The position numbers and the translations under genes are program-made. A DNA stretch of 64,000 nucleotides from Chlorobaculum thiosulfatiphilum (GTDB lineage: Bacteria > Bacteroidota > Chlorobiia > Chlorobiales > Chlorobiaceae), in contig NZ_VDCH01000002.1 of NCBI RefSeq assembly GCF_006265165.1, positions 111,000 to 174,999 of the forward strand, written 5' to 3'. Under the pieces are notes generated by a model that did no database searches, was not told the origin of the DNA, and saw only the letters and a list, made by a program, of their open reading frames with translations. Every line of letters begins with the position of its first letter. Position 1 is the first letter of the stretch. Positions 7,449 to 16,520 of the stretch are shown in pieces.

Positions 7449-9152
7449 TTAATAGGTTCGTTCCTGAAGCTCGTAGCGTCCCATCGTCACCGGCTTGTAG
7501 GTGAGCTTCGGGCGTCCTCCATCGTAGGTGTAAATGGTATGCTTATGCCACTTCTCGTCGTCGCGAGTCGGGAAATCGGTCCTGGTGTGCGAGCCGCGAC
7601 TCTCCTCCCTGACAAGCGCGCCCTCGGCAACGGTTTCGGCCAGATCGAGCATGTTCTTCAGTTCGAGCACCTGGAGCAGGTTGGTGTTGTAAACGTCGCC
7701 GGTATCGAAAACCCTGACGTGCCCGAAGCGCTCCCTGAGGCTTTCGACATCGGCAATGCCCTGCTTGATCTTCGAGGCTTCGCGGAAGATGCCGACGTTC
7801 GCGCCGAGCGTGTGACCCAAATCTTCGCGCAACGTGCCGTAGCGCTCGTAATGGCCTCGCGGCTGCATGAAGCTGCGGAGTTCGTGCTCTTTTTCGTCCA
7901 CTTCGGATGCAGGAATGGCGGAGGGATTGAATTGCGACGCCTCTTCGGCGGCAGCCCTTCCGGTGATGCGGCCAAAAACCAGAATGTCGAGCAGCGAGTT
8001 GCCGCCCAGGCGGTTGGCGCCGTGCACCGAAACGCAGCCGCACTCGCCGGCGGCATAGACCCCCTCGATGATGGTGCGTCCGAAATTGTCGGTATCGATG
8101 CCGCCCATCGAGTAGTGAGCCGTGGGCCTGACCGGCACGGGTTCATCGATCGGATCGACGCCCTCGAAGTACATGCACATCTCCCTGATCTGCGGAAGAC
8201 GCGACTTGATGATATCGGCGCCGAGATGGCGAAGATCGAGATGCAGGTATTTGCCAGCCGGGCTGTCGAAGCCGCGACCTTCGAGAATTTCGGTTTCGAG
8301 CGAGCGGGAAACGAGGTCACGCGGGCCAAGCTCCATCTTTTCGGGAGCGTAGCGCTTCATGAAGCGCTCGCCCTCCGCGTTGACCAGATAGCCGCCCTCG
8401 CCGCGCGCACCCTCGGTGACGAGCAGGCCGCTCTTGCGCAGGCCGGTGGGGTGGAACTGCACGAACTCCATATCCTTGAGCGGAATGCCCGCGCGGTAAG
8501 CGATCGCCTGACCGTCGCCGGTGTTGCCCGCCGCGTTGCTGGAACGGTTCCAGTACATCTTGGCGTAGCCGCCGGTAGCGAAAATGACCGTCTTGGCCGG
8601 GAAGGCCTCGACCTTGCCGGTCTTGATGTTCATGGCGATCAGGCCGCGCGAACGGCTGCCATCCACGGAGAGCTCGAGCGCAAAATATTCGTTGAAGAAG
8701 AACACCCCCTTGCGCAGGCACTGTTCGTAGAGGGTCTGGAGAATGGTGTGACCCGTCTTGTCGGCGCAGTAGCAGCAGCGGGGACGGCCCGCTCCGCCGA
8801 AGGGACGCTGGGCGATGGTCTTGTCATCCATCCTCGACCACGGCGTACCCATGTTGTCGAGTTCGCGGATGATCTTGGGAGCTTCGGAGCAGAGCACCTC
8901 GACGGCATCCTGGTCGGCGAGGTAATCGCTGCCCTTGATGGTATCGAAAATGTGCATCTCGACCGTGTCGTCCTTGGCCTTGTTGGCCAGCGCCGCGTTG
9001 GCTCCGCCCTGCGCCGCCGAGGTGTGGGAGCGGTTCGGATAGATCTTTGAAAGCACGGCGATGTTCAGCCCCGGATTGGTCTTCATGGCCTCCATGGCCG
9101 CGTAAAGTCCGGCACCGCCACCACCGACGATGACGATATCAAATGGTTTCAT
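7449..9152 (-). CDS. sdhA: Succinate dehydrogenase/fumarate reductase flavoprotein subunit
   Basis: FAD subunit that interconverts succinate and fumarate. 567 residues from the ATG at 9152 (MKPFDIVIVGGGGAG); the frame is open 31 codons further upstream, but the Rossmann motif must sit at the N-terminus. Motifs: dinucleotide loop VIVGGGGAGLYAAME, covalent-flavin segment SHTSAAQGGANAAL, active-site blocks QFHPTGL and TEGARGEGGYLVN, and C-terminal HGANRLGGNSLLD. First gene of the A-B-E operon. Sequence alone does not separate dehydrogenase from reductase; the reductive TCA cycle of this group favours fumarate reduction. Confidence 0.95.
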   Translation of the reverse strand: MKPFDIVIVGGGGAGLYAAMEAMKTNPGLNIAVLSKIYPNRSHTSAAQGGANAALANKAKDDTVEMHIFDTIKGSDYLADQDAVEVLCSEAPKIIRELDNMGTPWSRMDDKTIAQRPFGGAGRPRCCYCADKTGHTILQTLYEQCLRKGVFFFNEYFALELSVDGSRSRGLIAMNIKTGKVEAFPAKTVIFATGGYAKMYWNRSSNAAGNTGDGQAIAYRAGIPLKDMEFVQFHPTGLRKSGLLVTEGARGEGGYLVNAEGERFMKRYAPEKMELGPRDLVSRSLETEILEGRGFDSPAGKYLHLDLRHLGADIIKSRLPQIREMCMYFEGVDPIDEPVPVRPTAHYSMGGIDTDNFGRTIIEGVYAAGECGCVSVHGANRLGGNSLLDILVFGRITGRAAAEEASQFNPSAIPASEVDEKEHELRSFMQPRGHYERYGTLREDLGHTLGANVGIFREASKIKQGIADVESLRERFGHVRVFDTGDVYNTNLLQVLELKNMLDLAETVAEGALVREESRGSHTRTDFPTRDDEKWHKHTIYTYDGGRPKLTYKPVTMGRYELQERTY

Positions 9153-9288
9153 AAACAGTCGGAAATCCTTGCGCAACTGCCGCGTGGCAGACGTGCTGGT
9201 TGGAAAAAGGGCTGGCCGCCTGCTGCGGCTCGCCCGTGCTTTCATGATGAAACGACCTCGACCAGGATACGGTCAAAAAGGGATTGGC

Positions 9289-9735
9289 TTACAGAGCGAT
9301 ATGGTCGTCATGCACCGGAAGGTCCTCGACGCGATGGAGAACGTCCGTCATATTGAGCACGCCGATAACCTTGTTGCCATCCATGATGGTGAGACGCCTT
9401 ACATTGGCGCGTTTCATCAGACGCAACGCATACTTGATCCTCATGCTCGGATTGACGCTGATGATCGGCTTGCTCATGATCTGGAAAACCGGGGTGTTCC
9501 AGGGATCGCGGTGAAGGTCTTCGCCCGGATCGATCACTTTTTCGAGAATGTCCTTTTCGGTCACGATGCCGTAGCAGTCATCCTCGTTGCGAGGCTCGAC
9601 GATAAGGCCGCTCTCTCCGCTCTTTTTCATGAGCTGCAACGCTTCGGCAACGGTCGAGCTGCCCTTGATGGTATGGAAATCCTTCTGCATGAGGGCGGAA
9701 ACCGGAAGGGTCCGTAAAGTGATGAGCTGATCCAT
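9289..9735 (-). CDS. Tandem CBS-domain protein
   Basis: 148 residues made almost entirely of two CBS modules (about residues 10-70 and 85-145): [25 protein letters not shown]... and [18 protein letters not shown]. Such pairs bind adenosine nucleotides and act as energy sensors or regulatory partners. The ATG at 9735 fits the start of module 1. It lies between the sdh operon and the efflux operon, separated from each by more than 130 bases, so it probably has its own promoter in 9736-9924. Partner unknown. Confidence 0.85.
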   Translation of the reverse strand: MDQLITLRTLPVSALMQKDFHTIKGSSTVAEALQLMKKSGESGLIVEPRNEDDCYGIVTEKDILEKVIDPGEDLHRDPWNTPVFQIMSKPIISVNPSMRIKYALRLMKRANVRRLTIMDGNKVIGVLNMTDVLHRVEDLPVHDDHIAL

Positions 9736-9924
9736 GTCGATGTTCTCTCGTTTAAAAAAAGGACGGAGTGTCCCATTACTATTGCTTGAAAACTAATAGC
9801 GTCGTTGCTATGTCAGACTAATCTCACGAAAGGTAGGCTTGCTTTTTGGGACATGAATCCGCAAAAAGCATTATCGTTTAAGTAAAGCAAAGAAGAGTGA
9901 AAAATCAAGAGGCTGACAAAAAAA

Positions 9925-10572
9925 TCAGCTGATTCCATGCGCTTTTTTGTAGGCCGCCCAGTTGTTTTTCAGGTCAATGAACGATTCTACGTCAGGCTGA
10001 AGCAAAAAGGGGTTCGTAGTTTTTTCCCTGCCGATGGACGAACTTGGCGCGACGCCGTAATCGTGACCGGCAAATACTCTGGTCGCCTCCGGCAGCGTCA
10101 TCAGCCGCTCGTGCAGCGAATGGCACTCCTGCCGCGCATCGGCCTCGCTCCACGTGCCGCCGACCTTGCCCACGAAGAGCGTGTCGCCCGTAAAAAGCGC
10201 GTCGCCAGCCAAGAGGCAGATCGAGTCCGGCGTATGGCCGGGGGTTTGGATGACTTCGACGCCGCCCTCGCCGAGCGGGAAGCGCGCGCCGTGCGCCACC
10301 TCGATTCCCGACCGGGCGTCGCGGTCGCCGAAGAGCAGCACCCGCAGCCCGGTCAGCCGCTCGAACGCCTCATTGCCGTTGGTGTGGTCGCCGTGGCCGT
10401 GGGTGCAGAAAGCGTGGACAAGCCGCCAGCCGCGCCGGGCGGCGGCATCGACCACCGCTTCCGGCGAGTACGACGGATCGACGGCGAACGCCTCGCCAGT
10501 CGCCTCGTCCGAGCAGAGATAGCCGAAATTGCGATCTCCGCCCGTCCTGATCTGCTCTACCTGCACACTCAT
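9925..10572 (-). CDS. Metallo-beta-lactamase-fold hydrolase, glyoxalase II / ETHE1-like
   Basis: 215 residues; start at the ATG 10572, which has GAGGAG seven bases ahead; an in-frame GTG two codons earlier is too close to that site. Metal ligands: THGHGDH, then TPGHTPD, LFTGDTLFVGKVGGT, and AGHDYG. The C-terminal part IGREKTTNPFL resembles the equivalent part of ETHE1-type persulfide dioxygenases and glyoxalase II; the sequence alone does not decide between them. It is the last gene of the TolC/RND operon, 11 bases after the small PII-like gene. If the operon is persulfide-controlled, a role on glutathione-like or low-molecular persulfides is plausible, but this is inference. Confidence 0.8.
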   Translation of the reverse strand: MSVQVEQIRTGGDRNFGYLCSDEATGEAFAVDPSYSPEAVVDAAARRGWRLVHAFCTHGHGDHTNGNEAFERLTGLRVLLFGDRDARSGIEVAHGARFPLGEGGVEVIQTPGHTPDSICLLAGDALFTGDTLFVGKVGGTWSEADARQECHSLHERLMTLPEATRVFAGHDYGVAPSSSIGREKTTNPFLLQPDVESFIDLKNNWAAYKKAHGIS

Positions 10573-10583
10573 GGCCACGCTCC

Positions 10584-10892
10584 TCAGATCATCTTTTCGA
10601 CATTCATCATGAACGCCTTTGCCGGAAAGGCCGGATCGGCGGCGACAGGAGTCGCCTCGATGTCGCTCATGATCTTCTCCGCTTTCTCGTCATCGAGAAT
10701 GGCGAAGCAGAGCGACGAATAGGCCGTGGGGATATCCTTGCCCGCGGGCCACCAGGCGACCGGCTCTCCGCCCGACTCGCATGAGCAGCCCCTGATGGCG
10801 ATGCTGCTGAAGAGGCTGACCTGGTGCGCCGTGAACATCTTGCGAATCAGCGGACGGGTCTGTTCGTCTCCTATGATAGCGATCATTTTCAT
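10584..10892 (-). CDS. Small PII-like/DUF-type protein of an RND operon
   Basis: 102 residues. The pattern MKMIAIIGDEQTRPLIRKMF, then a flexible loop RGCSCES, then a second beta-alpha-beta unit suggests a ferredoxin-like fold as in PII or CutA proteins. The two cysteines in the loop (CSC) could bind metal or react with sulfur. Small PII-like proteins often accompany metal or RND efflux genes. It sits 19 bases after the RND gene and 11 bases before the beta-lactamase-fold gene. The fold assignment is tentative. Confidence 0.65.
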   Translation of the reverse strand: MKMIAIIGDEQTRPLIRKMFTAHQVSLFSSIAIRGCSCESGGEPVAWWPAGKDIPTAYSSLCFAILDDEKAEKIMSDIEATPVAADPAFPAKAFMMNVEKMI

Positions 10893-10911
10893 CAGATGTA
10901 TCTTTTTGGGG

Positions 10912-13900
10912 TTATGCCGACTTCATGTTTTCGAGCCTCTTTTTCTCGCCCTTCTTTTCGCTCAGGTAGTAAACCAGCGGCACGACAACCAGCGTCAGGA
11001 TGGTCGAGAGCACACCGCCCCAGATGAGCGAGATGGCCAAACCTTGGAAGATAGGATCAAAAAGCATAACCACCGAACCGATAACCACCGCGCCGGAGGT
11101 CAAAATGATCGGGCGGGTTCTGACCGCCGCCGACTCGATGACCGCCTGCTTCAGGCCGATCCCCTCTTCGCGGCGAATCTGGATGAAGTCGATGAGCAGC
11201 ACCGCATTCCTCACCATGATGCCGGCAAGCGCGATCATGCCGATCATGCTCGTGGCCGTGAAGAAAGCGTGGTGAATGAAGTGGCCGGGAATGATGCCGA
11301 CCAGGCTCAGCGGAATCGAGATCATCATGATCAGCGGCGTCTTGAAGGACTGGAACCAGCCGATGATCAGCATGTAGATGATGACCAGCACCACGGCGAA
11401 GGCCGTGCCGAGGTCGCGGAACACCTCGAAGGTGATCTGCCACTCGCCGTCCCACTTCAGGGCGGGCTTGTCGCCGGTCTTGGGCGGCGCGGTGTAGAGT
11501 GGGCTGACCTTGTAGCCGCCGGGCGCCTTGATCGCCTCGATCTTCTTGTCGAGTTCGAGCATCGCATAGACCGGGCTTTCGGTCACGCCAGCCACGTCGG
11601 CGGTCACGTAAACCACATCTTTCAGGTCTTTGCGGAAGAGGCTCTTGTCCTGGATTTTCTCCTTGATCGTCACCAGCTCGGAGAGCGGAATCTGCTGACC
11701 CGGACGGAGGCGCGTGGTCAGGGAGTTCATGCCCTGCGACTGCACGAAGATGTTGGACAAGTCCTTCAGCGAAGTGCGGTCGGCCTTCGGCAGGCGAAGC
11801 TGGATCGTGACCGGTTCGAGTTCGTCCGGCAGGTGCACGATGCCGACATCGACGCCAGCCAGCGACATGCGCAGGGTCTGGGCGATCTGCTCGGGAGTCA
11901 CGCCACGGAAGGCGGCCCTATCCTTGTTGATCACCAGGTCGTAAACCTTCTGGTCAGCCTCGACCATCCAGTCAACGTCAACGACGCCGGGGGTCGAGGC
12001 GAACGCCTTTTTGACCTCTTTGGCGAGCGCGACACGCGAAGCCTCATCGGGGCCGTAAATCTCGGCTACGATGGTGGAGAGCACCGGCGGGCCTGGCGGA
12101 ATCTCGACGATCTTGGCGTTGGCGCCATACCTGTTGGCAATCTCCTGCACACCGGAGCGTACGCGCTTGGCGATGTCGTGGCTCTGCGCGCTGCGGTCGC
12201 CCTTGTGCACCAGGTTCACCTGGATATCGGCCATATTGTCGCCGCGCCTCAGATAGTAGTGGCGCACCAGACCGTTGAAGTTGATCGGCGCGTTGACGCC
12301 GACGTAGTACTGGCTGCTCTGCACCTCCGGCACGGTTTTCAGATAACCCGAAATCTCCTTGGCCACCTGGGCGGTGCGTTCGAGCGCCGTGCCCTCCGGC
12401 AAGTCGATGATAACCTGGAACTCATTCTTGTTGTCGAACGGCAGCATCTTCATCTCCACCATCTTGAGCGGAACCATGGCGATCGCGCCGGCCAGCATCA
12501 GGCCAACCACGCCGAAAGCCACCCAGGTCTTGAAGGTGCTGTCGATGAAGGGGGTCAGCACCTTGTCGAACATTTTGTAGTAACCGGTCTTCTTGATGTC
12601 GTACTCCTCGTGATTGCCCTCGTCGGACTTGAGCAGGCGGAACGAGAGCCACGGCGTGGCGATGAGCGCGACCAAAAGCGAGAAGATCATCGCCATCGAA
12701 GCGCCGATCGGCATCGGGCTCATGTAAGGCCCCATCAGGCCGGAGACGAAGACCATCGGCAGCACCGCCGCGATAACCGTGAAGGTGGCCAGAATGGTCG
12801 GATTGCCGACTTCGCTGATGGCCGTGATGGCCGCCTGGAGGCGCGGCTGGCGCTTCATAGCGAAGTGGCGGTGAATGTTCTCGGCGATGATGATCGAGTC
12901 GTCAACCACGATGCCGGTCACGAAGATGAGCGCGAAGAGCGTCACCCGGTTGAGCGTGTAATCGAGCAGGAAGTAAACCAGCAGCGTGAGCGCGAAGGTA
13001 ATCGGCACCGACATGAAGACCACGAGCGCGCCGCGCCAGCCGAGGAAGAAACCGACCACGATCGTCACGGCGACCACCGCCATGATGAGGTGTTCGAGCA
13101 GCGTGAACACTTTTTCCGAAGCGGTCTCGCCATAGTTCCTCGTTTCGGTGACGGTCACATCGGCAGGAATGACCGAGCCTTTCATGCCGTCAACCTTCTC
13201 CAGAACCTTGTCGGCAAGCGCGGTGGCGTCGGTGCCCTGCTTCTTGGCGACCGTGAGCGTCACGGCGGGATAGTCCGCCTTGTCCTTTTCGCCGGAGGCC
13301 GCGCCCCAGCCGAATGCGGCGTAGTTGTTGACCTCTTCCGGGCCGTCGGTGATGGTGGCCACATCTTTCAGCGTCACCGGCGCGACGCCGTAGATGCCGA
13401 CCACGATGTTACCGACATCCTCCTTGCTTTGCAGGAATTTGCCCGACTTGACAACGATATTTTCGTTGAAATCCTTGAAATCACCCGAGGTCATCTGGCT
13501 GTTGGTGCTCTGTATCTGACGGGCGATTTGCAGCGGCGTGATGTTGAAACGCATCAGTTTGCCCTTGTCGAGCTGCACCCTGATCTGGCGTTTGAGGCCC
13601 CCCTTGATCTCGACGTCACCGATATTCTGGGTCTGCTTGAGCTGGTCGGCCACGCTTACGGCGATCCGGCGAAGCTCGTACGGACTCTTGTCCTTGCTCC
13701 AGAAAGTGAGGTTGAGCACCGGCACGTCGTCGATGGAGACCTTCTTGATGAGCGGCATCTGTGCGCCGGGCGGCATTTTGTCCATGTATTTCATCAGGGT
13801 GGCCCAGAGCTTGACCATGCTTTCCTCGGCGCTCTCGCCAACCTTGTAACGAACAGTCACGAGGGCGAAATCGGGCATCGAGGTCGAATAGACGTAATCG

Positions 13901-14145
13901 ACCCCCTTGATTTCGGTCACGGCGCGTTCGACAGGCTTGGCCACGCGCTCCTGCACCTCGGCGGCGGTCGCGCCGGGATAGGGAATGTAAATATCGACCA
14001 TCGGCACGACGATCTGCGGCTCCTCTTCGCGCGGCGTCATGAACGTCGCCATGATGCCGACCAGAAGAGCGGCCAGCATGAGGAGCGGCGTTATCTTCGA
14101 GTTGATAAACTGCTTTGCAAGCCTCCCGGCTATACCTTCATTCAT
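10912..14145 (-). CDS. RND-family efflux transporter (AcrB/CzcA superfamily)
   Basis: Proton-driven inner-membrane pump of a tripartite efflux system. 1077 residues, full family length: N-terminal membrane helix (about 17-36), two large periplasmic loops and two bundles of membrane helices. The proton-relay aspartates are visible in helix 4 (FVTGIVVDDSIIIAENIHRH). Periplasmic segment YPGATAAEVQERVAKPVERA is typical. The start overlaps the adaptor stop by four bases (ATGA), so translation is coupled. No clear heavy-metal signature was found, so the substrate is open; see the regulator at 15964 for a possible link with reactive sulfur. Confidence 0.93.
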   Translation of the reverse strand: MNEGIAGRLAKQFINSKITPLLMLAALLVGIMATFMTPREEEPQIVVPMVDIYIPYPGATAAEVQERVAKPVERAVTEIKGVDYVYSTSMPDFALVTVRYKVGESAEESMVKLWATLMKYMDKMPPGAQMPLIKKVSIDDVPVLNLTFWSKDKSPYELRRIAVSVADQLKQTQNIGDVEIKGGLKRQIRVQLDKGKLMRFNITPLQIARQIQSTNSQMTSGDFKDFNENIVVKSGKFLQSKEDVGNIVVGIYGVAPVTLKDVATITDGPEEVNNYAAFGWGAASGEKDKADYPAVTLTVAKKQGTDATALADKVLEKVDGMKGSVIPADVTVTETRNYGETASEKVFTLLEHLIMAVVAVTIVVGFFLGWRGALVVFMSVPITFALTLLVYFLLDYTLNRVTLFALIFVTGIVVDDSIIIAENIHRHFAMKRQPRLQAAITAISEVGNPTILATFTVIAAVLPMVFVSGLMGPYMSPMPIGASMAMIFSLLVALIATPWLSFRLLKSDEGNHEEYDIKKTGYYKMFDKVLTPFIDSTFKTWVAFGVVGLMLAGAIAMVPLKMVEMKMLPFDNKNEFQVIIDLPEGTALERTAQVAKEISGYLKTVPEVQSSQYYVGVNAPINFNGLVRHYYLRRGDNMADIQVNLVHKGDRSAQSHDIAKRVRSGVQEIANRYGANAKIVEIPPGPPVLSTIVAEIYGPDEASRVALAKEVKKAFASTPGVVDVDWMVEADQKVYDLVINKDRAAFRGVTPEQIAQTLRMSLAGVDVGIVHLPDELEPVTIQLRLPKADRTSLKDLSNIFVQSQGMNSLTTRLRPGQQIPLSELVTIKEKIQDKSLFRKDLKDVVYVTADVAGVTESPVYAMLELDKKIEAIKAPGGYKVSPLYTAPPKTGDKPALKWDGEWQITFEVFRDLGTAFAVVLVIIYMLIIGWFQSFKTPLIMMISIPLSLVGIIPGHFIHHAFFTATSMIGMIALAGIMVRNAVLLIDFIQIRREEGIGLKQAVIESAAVRTRPIILTSGAVVIGSVVMLFDPIFQGLAISLIWGGVLSTILTLVVVPLVYYLSEKKGEKKRLENMKSA

Positions 14146-14576
14146 TGGTGTTGAGCCTCCTTCGCTCTGTCTTGCGTGTGCGTGTCTATAGTAATTCTTG
14201 CGCCCTCGCGCAGCTCTGCCGAAGGTGACTCGACAACCTGCTCACCCTGAGCGAGGCCGCTGAGCACGATGGTGCTTGCGCCCAGAGTGTGGCCGGTGCT
14301 GACCCACCGCAGCGTAACGATGCTGTCCGGGCCGACAACGAAAACCTGATCGGTACCGGCTTTTCTGAGTATCGACGAAGCCGGAACGAGCAACCTCTTC
14401 CGGCCAGCGCCATCAACCGACTCCGTGACGGTCGCGATGTTACCAATGGCGACGGGAGCCGTCACTCCGGCGGATGGCGATGCGGGCTGCTTCTTTTCAT
14501 GGCCGCCACACGCGGCGAGCAGCGCGGGAAGCATCAGGAAAAGCAGCGCGATGATTCGAGTGTTCATGCCTTTCAT
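14142..14576 (-). CDS. Truncated/minimal RND adaptor lipoprotein
   Basis: About 144 residues from the ATG at 14576 (another ATG at 14567 and a GTG at 14597 are possible). A lipobox signal, LLFLMLPALLAAC, is followed by about 120 residues: RKRLLVPASSIL, QVFVVGPDSIVTLRWVSTGH, IVLSGLAQGEQVV. These correspond to the C-terminal beta-barrel and membrane-proximal domains of a membrane fusion protein. The lipoyl (barrel-sandwich) domain and the alpha-hairpin that normally reaches TolC are absent; a family member usually has 350-400 residues. It sits between tolC and the RND gene, overlapping the latter by four bases. It may be a decayed gene or a genuinely reduced adaptor. Confidence 0.75.
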   Translation of the reverse strand: MKGMNTRIIALLFLMLPALLAACGGHEKKQPASPSAGVTAPVAIGNIATVTESVDGAGRKRLLVPASSILRKAGTDQVFVVGPDSIVTLRWVSTGHTLGASTIVLSGLAQGEQVVESPSAELREGARITIDTHTQDRAKEAQHQ

Positions 14577-14610
14577 GGTTTTCAGTTTTGCGGTCACGAC
14601 TGAAAAAAAT

Positions 14611-15963
14611 TCAACGGGCGCTGTAATATTCGAGTTCGCTTTTGGCGATGCAGTAGTCGTACCTGGCCTGGTTGAGGCGCATCTTCGCCCAGCTCCACGC
14701 CTGTTCGCGCATCAGCAGCTCGAAGGTCATGGCCATGCCGGTTCTGAACTGCTCGCCGATGAAATCGAAGCTCACTTTGGCCGCTTCGAGCGACTTCTGC
14801 GTCACGGCGATACGCTCGCGCGAAGAGACCAGAGCACGGCGAGACATGGCGATCTCCATGTCGCTCTGCTCCTTTGCCGCCTGGAAGTTGTACTGGGCTT
14901 CGAGCGCCTGGGCCTTGGCCTCCTGCACCTTGCCTTTGGTGGCCATGCCGTCGAAAATGTTCCACTGCACATTCAGGCCGATCGTCCAGCTCGACCCCTC
15001 GGTACCGAGAAAGCTGTTATCGTGCCAGTTCTGCTGGGCGAAAGCGTTCACCCTCGGCAGGTACTGCGCGCGAGCCATGTCATGCTGGTAACCGGTGACC
15101 TCCTGGAAGGCTTCGAGCGCCTTGAGGTCGCTGCGCCCATCGGCGTTTGCCGACGCCGCCGAAGCCGGAATTTTTGCATCGACCTTCAGGTCGCCGACCG
15201 GCTGGACGGTGTCGTCCGGGCCGAGAGCGAGCATCGTGCGGAGCGCATCCTGCGCGTTGCGGATGGCGTCCTGAATCTGGAGCTTCTGGTCACGCAGTTC
15301 GGCAAGGCGCACCTCGGTGGAGAGCTTGTCGGACTTGGTCACCAGACCGGCCGAGTAACCGCGCGCGGCCTCGCTGCTGTAGCGCTGCATGATGCCGATC
15401 GACTGTTCGGTGGCATCGAGATTCTTCTTGGCGAGAATGAGACCGTAAAAGGCTTTCTTGACATTCAGGTCGATGCTTTCAACCGCGCGGTCGGTCATGA
15501 AACCCTGCGCCTTGCGGGCGCTCCGGGCCATCGAGCGGCCAATGATGGCGTCGCGGTTGTAAATCGGCTGCTGCACCTGGAGGCTGGTGTGGAAATCGGT
15601 GATCGCCGCGGGATGATTGAGCTTGTCCAGCGCAAAGTCACCAAAATCGGGAGGCGTAGTATTAAAATTGTAGTAGGCACTCTCCTGCTGGAGCTTGCCC
15701 ACCAGCACCGCGCCGGGATCGTTGGAGTGCATGACGGTTTCGGAGAGCGTCACCTTCGGCAGGTAAGCCTGGCGGCTCTGCATGACTCGCGCGTCGGCCT
15801 GTTCATTCTTGGCGCGGGCCGCCTTGAGCATGGTGTTGCGCTCGCGGGCGATCTTCAGTGCGTCGTCGAGCGACAGTCTCATGGTGGCCGCGTCGGCCTG
15901 CGAACAAGTCGCGAGACCCGCCACGAGCAGGGCGAAAAACCTTTTGGTTGCCATCTTGGTCAT
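14611..15963 (-). CDS. TolC-family outer membrane efflux protein
   Basis: Outer-membrane channel of the tripartite pump. 450 residues: signal peptide about 1-25 (FFALLVAGLATCSQADA), then the two long repeats of the family rich in Ala, Gln and Asn coiled-coil sequence (LSLDDALKIARERN..., AYLPKVTLSETV). The ATG at 15963 follows the stop of the repressor gene directly (TAGATG), so the two are translated together. It is followed by the adaptor and RND genes. Confidence 0.9.
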   Translation of the reverse strand: MTKMATKRFFALLVAGLATCSQADAATMRLSLDDALKIARERNTMLKAARAKNEQADARVMQSRQAYLPKVTLSETVMHSNDPGAVLVGKLQQESAYYNFNTTPPDFGDFALDKLNHPAAITDFHTSLQVQQPIYNRDAIIGRSMARSARKAQGFMTDRAVESIDLNVKKAFYGLILAKKNLDATEQSIGIMQRYSSEAARGYSAGLVTKSDKLSTEVRLAELRDQKLQIQDAIRNAQDALRTMLALGPDDTVQPVGDLKVDAKIPASAASANADGRSDLKALEAFQEVTGYQHDMARAQYLPRVNAFAQQNWHDNSFLGTEGSSWTIGLNVQWNIFDGMATKGKVQEAKAQALEAQYNFQAAKEQSDMEIAMSRRALVSSRERIAVTQKSLEAAKVSFDFIGEQFRTGMAMTFELLMREQAWSWAKMRLNQARYDYCIAKSELEYYSAR

Positions 15964-16212
15964 CTATTGTTTCGATATGAGTTTGATAATCTTTTCCACG
16001 CTTTCTGAATCTTGTCGGCTCAGACAGTTCTTCAGGTTCCGGTTCAGCACAAGGGAAAAGGTGTTGTCGAGAGCTGCCTTGGCCGCCTGGAACTGGGTCA
16101 CCACCTTTTCGCACTCCTCCCCGGTCTCGATCATTCTCATCAATGCCTGCACCTGACCGTTCACCTTCTTGAGCCTGACGATCACATCGTCCATCCGGCA
16201 CTCTTCGTTCAT
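15964..16212 (-). CDS. CsoR/FrmR-family repressor, CstR-like (persulfide sensor type)
   Basis: 82 residues, all helical, DUF156 fold. Family members use a Cys-His-Cys set to bind Cu(I) or Ni(II). Here both cysteines are kept (C34 in GEECEKV, C63 in NLKNCL), but the His position is Asn59 in LNRNLKNC. Loss of that His while keeping both Cys is the known feature of CstR, which senses persulfides by forming Cys-Cys polysulfide bridges. A palindrome of the CstR operator type lies 51-67 bases upstream. First gene of the operon with tolC, adaptor and RND pump. AGGGGA stands seven bases before the ATG. Family certain; persulfide sensing is inferred. Confidence 0.85.
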   Translation of the reverse strand: MNEECRMDDVIVRLKKVNGQVQALMRMIETGEECEKVVTQFQAAKAALDNTFSLVLNRNLKNCLSRQDSESVEKIIKLISKQ

Positions 16213-16262
16213 CGCCTGTCCCCTGTTCCCGCATTGACGGGAAAACTGTTTAATCCTTACCT

Positions 16263-16279
16263 ATACCCCGTTAGGGTAT
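16263..16279 (-). promoter_or_regulatory. Putative CstR/CsoR operator
   Basis: ATACCC-CGTTA-GGGTAT, a palindrome with 6-bp arms and a 5-base spacer, in front of the CsoR-family gene and its operon. From memory, known CstR operators have the same ATACCC(N5)GGGTAT layout. A TATAGG sequence at its downstream edge could be the -10 box, which would place the operator over the promoter. Confidence 0.7.
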
Positions 16280-16398
16280 TAAAAATAAAAAAAACAACGC
16301 TCTCTGCAACAGTAATTCTCCTCCATACAGACTTGATGTCAAGCACGGAGATCGCTGGATGCGAGCATCGAAATCGAAAACCGGACTCCTCCGGATGC

Positions 16399-16433
16399 AA
16401 AAAACCCGACAGATTTTTCATTCCATCGGGTTT
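16399..16433 (-). terminator. Intrinsic terminator after the DUF1997 gene
   Basis: AAACCCGA (16402-16409) pairs with TCGGGTTT (16426-16433). Read on the minus strand the hairpin follows the stop at 16521 and ends in six T residues. Together with the operator this explains most of the 308 bases between the two minus-strand genes. Confidence 0.75.
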
Positions 16434-16520
16434 CAATCGGACTTTTGAGAAATGTGGATCGGCTCGCGAAGCTATCGATTTCAATGACAATTTCGACGGC
16501 AGGAACACGGGAAACCGTCC

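Noticed and set aside
10726..14154. 1142-codon open frame on the plus strand
   Set aside because: It mirrors the RND gene on the opposite strand; composition is His/Arg/Asp-rich as expected of an antisense frame in GC-rich DNA, with no family likeness.
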